Positions 1 through 6,988 of a stretch of DNA of 7,405 nt are shown in pieces. The stretch comes from Planctomycetaceae bacterium (GTDB lineage: Bacteria; Planctomycetota; Planctomycetia; Pirellulales; Pirellulaceae), in the NCBI GenBank assembly GCA_003455945.1, contig DMPQ01000095.1:8688-16092 (forward strand). Reading direction: 5' to 3'. The translations under genes and the position numbers were made by a program. The notes beneath the pieces are model-generated. The model did not search any database. It was given only the letters and a program-made list of their open reading frames with translations, and was not told the DNA's origin. Numbering within the stretch: the stretch's first letter is position 1; each line of letters opens with the position of its first letter.

Positions 1-606
1 CTTCATGATGTTGGCCTTGTGGACCGCCGTCACCTTCTTGCGCCCGTTCTCGCGGGCATAGTCGAAGGCGCACCGCACGATCCGCTCGGTCCCGCTGACG
101 CTGATCGGCTTGATCGAAACGCCGGTCTCGTTCCCCTTGGTCTTGATCTTCTTGTCCGAGGGGAGACCGTTGATGTAGTCGATCAGCTGCTGGGTCGTTT
201 CCTTCCCTGCTTCGAACTCGACGCCGGCATACAGGTCTTCGGTGTTCTCGCGGACGATCACCAGATCGATCGGCGTCGAGCTGAAGAAACTGCGGATGCC
301 GACGTACTGCTTGCACGGCCGGATGCAGGCGTAGAGTCCCAGCTCCTGGCGCAGGAAGACGTTGATGCTGCGGAAACCGGTTCCGACCGGGGTGGTGATC
401 GGCGCCTTGAGGGCACACTTGGTGCGGCGGACGCTCTCGAGCGTCGACTCGGGGAGCGGCGTGCCGGCGGTCGCCATCACGTCGACGCCGGCATCCTGCA
501 CGTCCCACTCGATCGAGACGCCGGTGGCATCGACGCAGCGGCGGGCCGCCTCGGCCAGTTCCGGACCGGTACCATCGCCACGGATCAGCGTCACCTGATG
601 TGCCAT
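1..606 (-). CDS. icd: isocitrate dehydrogenase, N-terminal 202 residues (3' end outside window)
   Basis: Converts isocitrate to 2-oxoglutarate and CO2 in the cytoplasmic TCA cycle. The frame opens with ATG at 604-606 and stays open to the left edge, so the C-terminal part is missing. Visible family features: the N-terminal IRGDGTGPE strand-turn (8-16), [13 protein letters not shown] (69-80), the substrate-binding S-x-N-x-x-x-R series (S80, N82, R86) and R96 in the CIRPCK segment, [10 protein letters not shown] (119-128) with the catalytic Tyr at 126, and HKANIMK (196-202) with the catalytic Lys at 197. The stretch between these, ending [14 protein letters not shown] (165-178), resembles the longer clasp region of E. 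coli Icd rather than the short loop of mitochondrial IDH3 or isopropylmalate dehydrogenase. Coenzyme choice (NAD or NADP) is decided by residues beyond the edge and cannot be read here. The only Shine-Dalgarno-like bases are a weak AAGG about 10 nt before the ATG. Isopropylmalate or homoisocitrate dehydrogenase is much less likely given the E-D-L-Y-A-G motif and the clasp. Confidence 0.93.
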   Translation of the reverse strand, partial: MAHQVTLIRGDGTGPELAEAARRCVDATGVSIEWDVQDAGVDVMATAGTPLPESTLESVRRTKCALKAPITTPVGTGFRSINVFLRQELGLYACIRPCKQYVGIRSFFSSTPIDLVIVRENTEDLYAGVEFEAGKETTQQLIDYINGLPSDKKIKTKGNETGVSIKPISVSGTERIVRCAFDYARENGRKKVTAVHKANIMK

Positions 607-899
607 CGTCGGAAGCCTTGTCGCTACAGGGGTGGGATTCGCCGGAAACGACGCGTCGGCTGAAGAATCGCGTCGATCGCGGAGGCCGAACGGAGGGATC
701 CCGCGAGCTGCCGGCGAACGGCCCTCGGACCGTTCGTCGAACGGCCCGGCCTGGCCCTAACTGCGACTTGCAGGAGATCGCCGGAAATCCGGGAAAGGGC
801 CAAGACTAACACGCCTTCCCCCACCCCCGCAAGTCGCGGCGACGAGGGGTCTTCGACGGCCCGCCCCCGGACCGAAGCACGTCGCTTTGCGAGGCGACT
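607..899. other. intergenic region upstream of icd with clustered CGAACGG copies
   Basis: No convincing gene lies in these 293 bases; the short open frames on both strands have arginine-rich, low-complexity translations typical of GC-rich noncoding DNA. Since both flanking genes read leftward, this must hold the icd promoter or read-through from the gene ending at 900, but I see no good -10/-35 pair. Small dyads are present: CCGGA/TCCGG around 781-792, TGGCCCT (752-758) with AGGGCCA (796-802), GTCGC/GCGAC at 833-843, and GTCGC (881-885) with GCGAC (894-898), the last just past the stop of the upstream gene. None is followed by a T-run, so none is a clear intrinsic terminator. Confidence 0.5.
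687..744. repeat. four copies of CGAACGG, two forming a 15-bp palindrome
   Basis: CGAACGG occurs at 687-693, 715-721 and 738-744, and inverted (CCGTTCG) at 730-736. The last two form a perfect inverted repeat with one central base (730-744). The inverted copy can alternatively pair with the copy at 715-721. The cluster lies about 80-140 bp upstream of the icd start, where an operator could sit. A regulatory role is inference; GC-rich DNA produces such repeats fairly often. Confidence 0.35.
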
Positions 900-1589
900 T
901 CAGCGCTCGATGTCGGTCGACCGAGGCCGAATCGTCGCCGTGAACTTCACGACGCCGATACTGGGACTCGGGGCGATCAGAAAGTCGACCACCGATCCTT
1001 CACGGATCCTGACGACCACGTCGTAGTCCTGTTCCTGCTCGTCCAGAACGGTCGACAAGACGACCTCGCCGTCGACCATGATCAGGCCACGGCATTCACC
1101 GCCCCAGTTGGCTCCCCACGGCATGACCTTGCCCGCCTGGCCCGAGATCGTCACGATCCCCGCGGTCCGACTGGTCCATCGCCGTACTGCCCACTGCTCG
1201 GCCGCTGCATACTCACCCAATGCGACGCCGCTGTTCGCATGCCCCCCTTCGGCCCAGAGCGAGGTGTAGTAGCGACCATCCTCGAGGTACCAGAGCGGTC
1301 CGGTCGTGAATTCGTCGTGACTGCCGAGACCGTTGCGAGGGTCGTTGCCGTAGTGCTCGAACGGGCGAAAGTCGGACGCCGGATCGTATCGGCGATCGGC
1401 GTCGCGAGTTCGATCCCAGTAGCCGTACGACCACCCGCGTTCGTCCTGGACGGAACCGAACTCGGCCACCGAGTCCGCGAGCGGCGCTGCCCGATCCGCG
1501 ACGGGCCCCTCATCGTCACGAACGCCTCGAACGATCATGGCGAGCGCCAGCAGCGGAACCGAGAGCAGGACGGTGCGCGAAGCGGTCAT
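900..1589 (-). CDS. small secreted or membrane-anchored protein with planctomycete-type beta-sandwich domain
   Basis: Encodes 229 aa of unknown specific function. Residues 6-20 (TVLLSVPLLALAMIV) after a short basic start look like a signal peptide or N-terminal anchor; there is no lipobox and no clean Ala-x-Ala site, so anchoring is possible. The rest looks like one extracellular domain: GWSYGYWD (52-59), a Trp-rich middle with WAEGGH (112-117), WAVRRWTS (133-140), a VTISG strand (146-150), a VDGEVVLSTVLD turn (172-183), and a terminal pair VVDFLIAP (200-207) and VKFTATI (214-220). From memory, this motif order matches a jelly-roll-like domain often attached to large planctomycete surface, cytochrome or LamG-type proteins, which suggests carbohydrate or ligand binding; here it stands alone. 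Only one Cys (C166) is present. The gene starts 61 bp after the ccsBA stop and could be co-transcribed with it. The start is supported by a strong upstream AAAGGGGG. Confidence 0.75.
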   Translation of the reverse strand: MTASRTVLLSVPLLALAMIVRGVRDDEGPVADRAAPLADSVAEFGSVQDERGWSYGYWDRTRDADRRYDPASDFRPFEHYGNDPRNGLGSHDEFTTGPLWYLEDGRYYTSLWAEGGHANSGVALGEYAAAEQWAVRRWTSRTAGIVTISGQAGKVMPWGANWGGECRGLIMVDGEVVLSTVLDEQEQDYDVVVRIREGSVVDFLIAPSPSIGVVKFTATIRPRSTDIER

Positions 1590-1593
1590 GTCG

Positions 1594-1601
1594 CCCCCTT
1601 T
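1594..1601 (-). promoter_or_regulatory. ribosome binding site of the 229-aa secreted protein
   Basis: On the minus strand AAAGGGGG ends 4 bases before the ATG at 1587-1589. It is the most purine-rich Shine-Dalgarno-like site in the window and supports this start over the next in-frame Met (residue 18), which would remove the signal sequence. Confidence 0.55.
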
Positions 1602-1650
1602 CGCGAGGAACCGTCAACGAGGATGGTCCGAACCGAGCCATCGAACCGAC

Positions 1651-4600
1651 CTAGTCGAGCGCGGCGGTCGCATCGTCGCTGCCGCCGAACCAGCGCCGCA
1701 GCGGCAACAGCCCGATGCCGATCAGCAGCAACTGACTCAGGACGAACACGCCGAGGATCATCAGCACCCCTTCGGTGAAACCGTAGGAGTGCAGGCCGAA
1801 GCCGAGCTGGTTCGTGCCGAACCATGACCAGCTGGTGACGATATTGCCGGCGATCGCGAGCACGGCGACTCCGCGCTCGCGCACCATCGCTCCCCAGCGG
1901 GCATGCAGCACCAGCGCGTTCCAGATCACGATGATCAGCGCACCGTTCTCCTTCGGGTCCCAGCCCCAGAATCGCCCCCACGAGTCGTCGGCCCAGAGAC
2001 CGCCGAGCACCGTGCCGACGAACGACAGCAGGAGCGAGAAGCAGATCATCCCGTACAGGAAGCCGGACCAAATGCGTCGTCCCGTCGCATCGAGATAACG
2101 GGTATGGACGCCGATCAGCAGATAGACGATCCCCAGGAAGCCGGCGACGTAGGTCGTGCCGTAACCGAGCGTGATGCAGATGACGTGCGTGGCGAGCCAG
2201 AACTGGGTGTCGAGCACCGCCTGCATCACCGAGATCGTGTCGCCCGTCAGACTCAGGTTGTAGGCGATCAGCATCGTCGAGCCGCCGAGGACCGACGCGA
2301 GCACGTTGCCGACGCCGATCCGCGTGAATCGCTCGAGCAGCAGCAGGATCGACGCGGCGGACCATCCGATGAAGAGAGCCGACGAATACAGGTTCGTGAC
2401 CGGCGGCCGCCCCGAGATCCAGATGCGAGCGATCAGACCGATCGTCACCAGCAGCACGGCGATCATCAGGACCGCGAACGCCGCGCGATTCAGACCGCTC
2501 CGAGGGGCCGCGATGCCGAACAACGCGACCGGGAACGCGCCCAGAAACAGGAGCGTCGCCAGATAGAACGGGGCGATCGCGTTCAGTCGCCGCTCCGCCG
2601 CGACGCGGCTGATCGACGTTCCGGCGGGAAGGAGTTCCGCGTATCGGCTTCGATAGTCGTCGACCGCCGCGTCGAACCCCGCGGTGTCCGCCTTGCCGTA
2701 GGCGGCGATCATCCCGATCAGCGACTCGGCCGCTCGGTTCTCGACCAGTTCGACCTTGCCGTCAGGGAAGAGCTCCTGCAGCGGCGACGCGACCATACCG
2801 AACAGCTGCCGCTGTGCTTCCTCGACCAACTGCTGATCGGCCGCACCGGGGCTGCGCGACCGAATCATCTCGGCGACCTGCCGAAGGACGGGACGATACT
2901 TCTCGTCCCGCAACAGTCGCGTGACGACGGCGATCGACACCGCATCGACGGTCGGCGCCGCCTCTCCCTCGGACGCATTCTCGCGAGCGAATGCCACCGC
3001 TTCGCGCCGCGCCCGATAGGCGATCAGCGACTCCCACGGCTTCTCCGAGTCGCCGGGATTCGGTACGGCGAGCGGCACCTGCATGGTCGACGTCATCACC
3101 GCCGCAGCTCGATTCGCCATGCTCAGCAGTCGCAGGACATCGTCGTCGCCATCCTCGATATCGCGGCCGTCTCCGAAGAGGACGCCGAGGTTCTCGTAGT
3201 CGCGCAGCGAACCGGCCAGTTCGAGAAACGCCTGATCGGCCCGCTCCAACCGTTCGCGCCGCTGACGCTTGCCGTCGGCGACGGTCGCCGCGCGGAAGAT
3301 CTCGTCCTTGTGCGGCTCGAGTTCGGCATACGAGAACAGGTAGTACGGTCGCTTCTTGAGCCCCAGGCTCGACAGGACCTCGAGATCCTGGAGCTTGAAC
3401 AGGGGATAGTCCGACGCGGCGGCGCTGCGCGAGGCGACATCCAGCAGCCACTGAGTCGGCGCGATCGACGAGCCCTGCGCGTCGCGCACCCCTTCGCTCT
3501 TGCGGATCTCGCGCAGCAGGTTGCGGGCGAGCGTATCGAGCGGCATGACTCGGCCCCCCGACGTCACCGGCAGTTCGCCCGCTCCCGCCATGTCGAACGA
3601 CGATCGATGCCGAGGCATCGCACCGCCGATCAGCAGGACCGCCGCGCCGATCGCCACCCAAGTCGGCCACCACGGGCCCGACTTGCCGGCCGCACGGCTC
3701 GACGGCGAACGATACGGGTTTGCCTTCCCCTTGTCTGCCGTATCGGCGAGCGGCGGAGCATCGGCGGCAGCGAGAGCCGCTTCGTTGCGGGCCTTCGAGA
3801 TCCGACCGCCGAGCGTCTCGGTGAAGTGAGTCAGCATGCCGATCGCCACGAGCATGCAGGCGACGTAGGGCATCATCCAGCCGCTGTTGGTCACCACCTG
3901 CAGCGTCGACGCTTCGGTGCCGTCAGGCAACGGATGGAAACCGCTCTGATAGAACGTCTCGCCGCCGTAGCGAAGCGGCTCGTTCATCTTGATGCTGCCC
4001 TGCAGGTCGGTCCCGTCATCGGAGCGCCGGATGCGAAACGTCGAACCGTAGTGCCGAGGCACCTCGGTGCCGACATAGTTCTCGCGGACCACGTCCAGCA
4101 GCTGGATCGTGTACGGCTTCTGCTCGCGCGGATAGCGAAGCTCGAAATGCCACGTCCGGCCGTCGACCTCGATCGGATGAACGGTCGTCCCCGGCGTGAA
4201 GTGATCGCTCTGAGGCAACAGGACGGTCGCCAACTCCTTGCCGTCCTTCGCCAGCACGGTGGCGTAGATCGCCGAAACGTCGGCGCGGTTCCCCGTCTCG
4301 GCCCCGGCGACCGGAGCGGCGGGGATCGCGAACTCGGCGATGCCGAGTCCTTGCGTGCACTTGGGGAACGCCTGGAGATCGGCGGGAGTCGCTCGATCGA
4401 CCGGCAGCAGTTCGCAGTTCTTCATGTAGCGGTCGATCCGGACGTGGAACGGCAGGTCGGCCAGCCAGACGATGTTCCCGTCGCTCAACTGCGACTGCGG
4501 CACCAACGTCTCGCGATCGACCGCCGCATCGCTCCGATCGACGATCGCCAGTTCGACGAACCGAGGGTCGATCGCGACCGCCGTCTCTTCCCCTTCGCGG

Positions 4601-5475
4601 ACGAAGATCTGCTGCTCGCGATTGGTGACGCTGACGAACAGCTCGTTGAACATCAGCAGGCCGATCCCCAGATGGATCACCACCATGCCGGCTCGCTTGC
4701 GGAAGACCATGATCGATCCGGCGAGCAGCACCAGACCGCCGATCGTCCCCTGGATCAGCTGCCAGAGGATCCGGAGCGCCGAGTCGTCCAGGCGATGGCC
4801 CTGGAAGGCCAAGCCGCCGATCAGCAGCATCAGCGAGATCGAAGCGAGCGAGGCGAGGATCCGCAGGAGCGGTTGTCCGCCGAGCGTCTTCCAGGCGAAG
4901 CCCGCACAGACGACGCTCAGCAGCACCGTCCCGGCGACGATCGCCCACCAGAGAATGTCCCAGTCGAGGATCGGGCGATCCTGAACGCCGTCCTTCAGAC
5001 TCCCGTACGCGATGATCATCGCGCAGACGGCGACGCCGGCCAGAAAGACGAGCCAGCCGAGCGTCAGTCGAGTCCCCTTGGCCTGCACCTTGAAGCGGAC
5101 CAGATGCGCGGCGATCAGATTCGCGCCGAGCGCGAAGCCGAGCGCCCGACCGCCGACGAACCAGAAGCCCCCTCGCACCCCCTGCCAATCCGGAAACCAG
5201 GCCTGCGGAAAGAAGACCTTGAACGGGACCCAGACGACGAACGACCGGAAGTAGTCGTTCATCACCTCCCAGATCCCGATCTTGTCCTGAGCCAGCGTGC
5301 CGACGAGCACCAGCACGAGCGACAACGAGAACAGGAGCACGGTCAGCTTGAGCGACGCGAGCCCTTCGAGCGCCTCGCGCACGATCGAGCGCGGTGCGGC
5401 GACGCGGCGCGACCCGACCGAGGCGGCCTTCGAGGGAAACTCCCGATCGGCGGGAAGCGAGGGGCTGATGGCCAT
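1651..5475 (-). CDS. ccsBA: fused ResB-CcsA cytochrome c synthase (System II, CcsBA)
   Basis: Encodes 1274 aa, an integral membrane synthase that moves haem across the cytoplasmic membrane and joins it to CXXCH apocytochromes on the outer side. ResB half: TM helix 43-62, TM 104-125 with TM-His H124 (AAHLVRFK), four further helices (about 138-257), TM 262-283 with H268, an outer domain 284-531 ending in the family motif MNEPLRYGGETFYQSGF (497-513), and TM 532-550. A cytoplasmic linker (551-602) and TM 603-619 lead to an outer middle domain (620-964) with ELPVTSGGRVMPLDTLAR (634-651). CcsA half from 967: P-His1 H1097, the WWD haem-binding motif WGRFWGWDPKEN (1166-1177), TM-His H1191 and P-His2 H1229. 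The spacings of these three His match, from memory, those of the studied Helicobacter CcsBA. All key haem ligands are present, so the protein should be active. It is longer than epsilonproteobacterial fusions (about 900-1000 aa). The frame is open about 230 codons further upstream, overlapping the lipoprotein gene; ATG 5473-5475 is preferred because an AGGAA precedes it and the known fold begins shortly after it. Confidence 0.96.
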   Translation of the reverse strand: MAISPSLPADREFPSKAASVGSRRVAAPRSIVREALEGLASLKLTVLLFSLSLVLVLVGTLAQDKIGIWEVMNDYFRSFVVWVPFKVFFPQAWFPDWQGVRGGFWFVGGRALGFALGANLIAAHLVRFKVQAKGTRLTLGWLVFLAGVAVCAMIIAYGSLKDGVQDRPILDWDILWWAIVAGTVLLSVVCAGFAWKTLGGQPLLRILASLASISLMLLIGGLAFQGHRLDDSALRILWQLIQGTIGGLVLLAGSIMVFRKRAGMVVIHLGIGLLMFNELFVSVTNREQQIFVREGEETAVAIDPRFVELAIVDRSDAAVDRETLVPQSQLSDGNIVWLADLPFHVRIDRYMKNCELLPVDRATPADLQAFPKCTQGLGIAEFAIPAAPVAGAETGNRADVSAIYATVLAKDGKELATVLLPQSDHFTPGTTVHPIEVDGRTWHFELRYPREQKPYTIQLLDVVRENYVGTEVPRHYGSTFRIRRSDDGTDLQGSIKMNEPLRYGGETFYQSGFHPLPDGTEASTLQVVTNSGWMMPYVACMLVAIGMLTHFTETLGGRISKARNEAALAAADAPPLADTADKGKANPYRSPSSRAAGKSGPWWPTWVAIGAAVLLIGGAMPRHRSSFDMAGAGELPVTSGGRVMPLDTLARNLLREIRKSEGVRDAQGSSIAPTQWLLDVASRSAAASDYPLFKLQDLEVLSSLGLKKRPYYLFSYAELEPHKDEIFRAATVADGKRQRRERLERADQAFLELAGSLRDYENLGVLFGDGRDIEDGDDDVLRLLSMANRAAAVMTSTMQVPLAVPNPGDSEKPWESLIAYRARREAVAFARENASEGEAAPTVDAVSIAVVTRLLRDEKYRPVLRQVAEMIRSRSPGAADQQLVEEAQRQLFGMVASPLQELFPDGKVELVENRAAESLIGMIAAYGKADTAGFDAAVDDYRSRYAELLPAGTSISRVAAERRLNAIAPFYLATLLFLGAFPVALFGIAAPRSGLNRAAFAVLMIAVLLVTIGLIARIWISGRPPVTNLYSSALFIGWSAASILLLLERFTRIGVGNVLASVLGGSTMLIAYNLSLTGDTISVMQAVLDTQFWLATHVICITLGYGTTYVAGFLGIVYLLIGVHTRYLDATGRRIWSGFLYGMICFSLLLSFVGTVLGGLWADDSWGRFWGWDPKENGALIIVIWNALVLHARWGAMVRERGVAVLAIAGNIVTSWSWFGTNQLGFGLHSYGFTEGVLMILGVFVLSQLLLIGIGLLPLRRWFGGSDDATAALD

Positions 5476-5482
5476 CGAAGCG

Positions 5483-5487
5483 TTCCT
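5483..5487 (-). promoter_or_regulatory. ribosome binding site deciding the ccsBA start
   Basis: On the minus strand AGGAA lies 7 bases before ATG 5473-5475. The reading frame continues upstream through the intergenic gap into the lipoprotein gene, where its translation becomes Arg/Asp-rich and unlike any ResB, so this site fixes the true start. Confidence 0.6.
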
Positions 5488-5502
5488 GCGAGTGCGGAGG
5501 AG

Positions 5503-5517
5503 TCCGGCCGTGCCGGA
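5503..5517. other. short perfect hairpin upstream of ccsBA
   Basis: TCCGGC and GCCGGA are separated by 3 bases, a 6-bp perfect stem whose near edge is 28 bases from the ccsBA start. It sits in the 134-bp gap between the lipoprotein gene and ccsBA. No T-run follows on the minus strand, so it is not a standard terminator; it might slow transcription or protect the mRNA 5' of ccsBA. I saw no convincing promoter in this gap, which favours co-transcription with the lipoprotein gene. Chance occurrence in GC-rich sequence is possible. Confidence 0.3.
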
Positions 5518-5609
5518 GGATCCGTGGCGAGGCAAGCGATCGGAATCAGGCGAACGGAGCTTGTCTGACGAGCGCCGGCGAAACGGGGCTCGGCGGCGCA
5601 AACGAACCA

Positions 5610-6719
5610 TCAATCGGGAAGGTCGAGCGACGCCAGGAACTCGTCGAACTTGGCGAGTTCGGATTCGACGCGAGGGGCAGTGCCTCGCATCCGGACGAAC
5701 CAGGCCACTTCGCCTCGAACGACTCGGACGGCGATCAGTCGCTCGGGAGTCATCGTGGCGGCTCCGGAAACGAGATCGATCCGCTCCGAGGGAGTGCCGT
5801 CGACCGGCACCTCGACCGTCGCACCGCGAATCTGCTCGTCGGTCATCGCGTCGGCGGCGACCTGCCCGATCCAGCGTTGCACGTTCTCTTCCCACGACGA
5901 GGCGGCGGTGAGTTGCGTGACGCTGATCTGCGCCGTCCCCTCGCCCCCTTCGGTCTCGATCGTCACGGCAGCGATCGCCGAACCGGCGGCACTGACTCGC
6001 CAACCGTCGGGCATCCGGTAGTCGACGTCCGAGCGACCTCCGCCGGTCATCGCCGGCGGCGGAGTCCGGACCGCTCCGGCGGCGTTCCGAGCCGAGCGGT
6101 CCGGTTCGCGCCCGAGCGCATCGAACCACCAGGTCGAAAGCCCCGCCGTCTCGCTCCTTTCGCACGCCGCAAACGTCTCGTCGGTCAGCTCGGCAGCCAT
6201 CACCAACGCCCCCCAGCGATCGAACTGCGACCGGACGAACTCCTCGACCGGAATCGCGGGAGGGAGCGGAAAGCGACGGATCACGACGCGCTGCGGGTCT
6301 TCCTTGGGGAGCGAGCGCTTCAGGTCATCGCCGACGATCGCCGGCGTCAGCCCGAAGATCGCGAGCGTTCCTTCCGGAGCCGTCTCGACCTTCCAGGTGT
6401 CGGGAGCCGTCCAACTGGGCGTCGGTGATTCGGCTTCGAAACGCCACGACGCCAGGAACGAGCGGACTTCAGGAAGGGCGCGGCCGACCGTCGGGGCCGG
6501 CCCCGCGACGAAGACGCTCCAGAGCGCCTGACGCTCAGGATCGGCGATCAGCACGCCGACGACTCGCTTCGGCTTGTCGACCGACACCTGGCGAACCGGC
6601 TCGTTCCTTCCGCATCCGGCCAGCAGCAGGACCGCCAGCGCACCGAACGACAGGATCGAGGTGCGGTGGAGGTAAGGGTCGAAAGGACGAGACGACGTCG
6701 AGCGAAGCGAGTCGGTCAT
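5610..6719 (-). CDS. predicted lipoprotein with two PsbP/Mog1-like module pairs
   Basis: Encodes 369 aa, function unknown. The N-terminus has a 19-residue polar region with His-Arg at 18-19, a hydrophobic stretch (21-35) and a lipobox LAGC with the lipidated Cys at 36, so the mature protein should be membrane-tethered outside the cytoplasm. The C-terminal part (about 233-367) looks like a PsbP/Mog1-type alpha-beta domain: YRMPDGWRV (234-242), ENVQRWIGQV (278-287), then RLIAVRVVRGEVAWFVRMRG (327-346) and a helix ending KFDEFLASL (357-365). Similar pieces occur in the first half in swapped order: a tail-like piece 53-95 (ALWSVFVAGPAP, then EVRSFLASW) followed by a head-like piece 101-172 (WTAPDTWKV, then VRSQFDRWGALV). 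The stop is 134 bp before ccsBA on the same strand with no clear promoter between, so an operon is plausible; a role in cytochrome c maturation is a guess from position. No clear Shine-Dalgarno precedes the start, but no alternative Met keeps the signal peptide. Confidence 0.85.
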   Translation of the reverse strand: MTDSLRSTSSRPFDPYLHRTSILSFGALAVLLLAGCGRNEPVRQVSVDKPKRVVGVLIADPERQALWSVFVAGPAPTVGRALPEVRSFLASWRFEAESPTPSWTAPDTWKVETAPEGTLAIFGLTPAIVGDDLKRSLPKEDPQRVVIRRFPLPPAIPVEEFVRSQFDRWGALVMAAELTDETFAACERSETAGLSTWWFDALGREPDRSARNAAGAVRTPPPAMTGGGRSDVDYRMPDGWRVSAAGSAIAAVTIETEGGEGTAQISVTQLTAASSWEENVQRWIGQVAADAMTDEQIRGATVEVPVDGTPSERIDLVSGAATMTPERLIAVRVVRGEVAWFVRMRGTAPRVESELAKFDEFLASLDLPD

Positions 6720-6785
6720 CGGGAAAGGGAGCCTGAGGTGGGAAAGAACCGAACGAAAACGGAAGACCGGTACGGAGCCGATCTT

Positions 6786-6808
6786 CGAGCGATCGTTGCG
6801 AGCGATCG
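6786..6808. repeat. 10-bp direct repeat CGAGCGATCG in the putative leader
   Basis: CGAGCGATCG occurs at 6786-6795 and again at 6799-6808, separated by TTG. Each copy contains the palindrome CGATCG. It lies about 70-90 bases upstream of the lipoprotein start. It could be a protein-binding site in DNA or leader RNA, but CGATCG is very common throughout this window, which weakens the case. Confidence 0.3.
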
Positions 6809-6835
6809 GCGGCGGAAATCGGGGGCTGGGCGGGA

Positions 6836-6860
6836 CTCCGTCGCTCGAGAGCGGCCGGAG
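6836..6860 (-). other. two-part stem-loop in the putative leader of the lipoprotein gene
   Basis: Outer arms CTCCG (6836-6840) and CGGAG (6856-6860) enclose inner arms CGCT (6842-6845) and AGCG (6850-6853) around a 4-base loop, with a small internal loop between the stems. In minus-strand RNA this would form a 25-nt hairpin within a leader of about 190 nt. No known riboswitch or leader class is recognised. Confidence 0.35.
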
Positions 6861-6915
6861 CGGAAGGGAACCGGACGACCGCCTCCTGGCCGGACGCGGA
6901 CGAACCGAGTCTTGG

Positions 6916-6946
6916 ATTATAGGTACGCGACCGGCCGATCGGCTAA
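6916..6946 (-). promoter_or_regulatory. putative sigma-70-type promoter for lipoprotein-ccsBA
   Basis: The minus strand carries a perfect TATAAT (6921-6916), rare by chance in DNA this GC-rich. The best -35 candidates are weak (TTAGCC at 6946-6941 with a 19-nt spacer); there is no extended -10 TG. A start about 7 bases downstream would give a leader of about 190 nt before the lipoprotein ATG. It is the best promoter candidate seen in the window. Confidence 0.4.
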
Positions 6947-6988
6947 TCGCGTCATGAACGTCAGCGGCAACTCGGCCTCGTCGGGCAT

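Noticed and set aside
19..663. Plus-strand open frame of 214 codons at the left edge.
   Set aside because: The minus strand here encodes isocitrate dehydrogenase with its catalytic Tyr and Lys; the plus frame is a shadow.
881..898. GTCGC/GCGAC hairpin just beyond the stop of the 229-aa gene, as a terminator.
   Set aside because: A 5-bp stem with an 8-base loop and no T-run is expected by chance in DNA of this composition.
1622..1642. GATGG/CCATC dyad between ccsBA and the 229-aa gene, as a terminator.
   Set aside because: Only 5 bp with an 11-base loop and no T-run; insufficient to call.
1903..5568. A 1221-codon open frame on the plus strand opposite ccsBA.
   Set aside because: Its translation is rich in Arg, Asp, Gln and Glu with no hydrophobic core or motif, as expected for the antisense of a GC-rich gene with few stop-forming triplets. 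The minus strand codes for a complete CcsBA with all haem ligands.
5476..6165. The 230-codon upstream extension of the ccsBA frame.
   Set aside because: It overlaps the lipoprotein gene in another frame, its translation is Arg/Asp-rich and unlike ResB, and a ribosome binding site precedes the internal ATG at 5473-5475.
6917..6988. A 23-codon minus-strand frame just after the hisA stem-loop.
   Set aside because: No ribosome binding site is evident, it starts inside the hairpin region and ends across the TATAAT; too short to support without conservation data.
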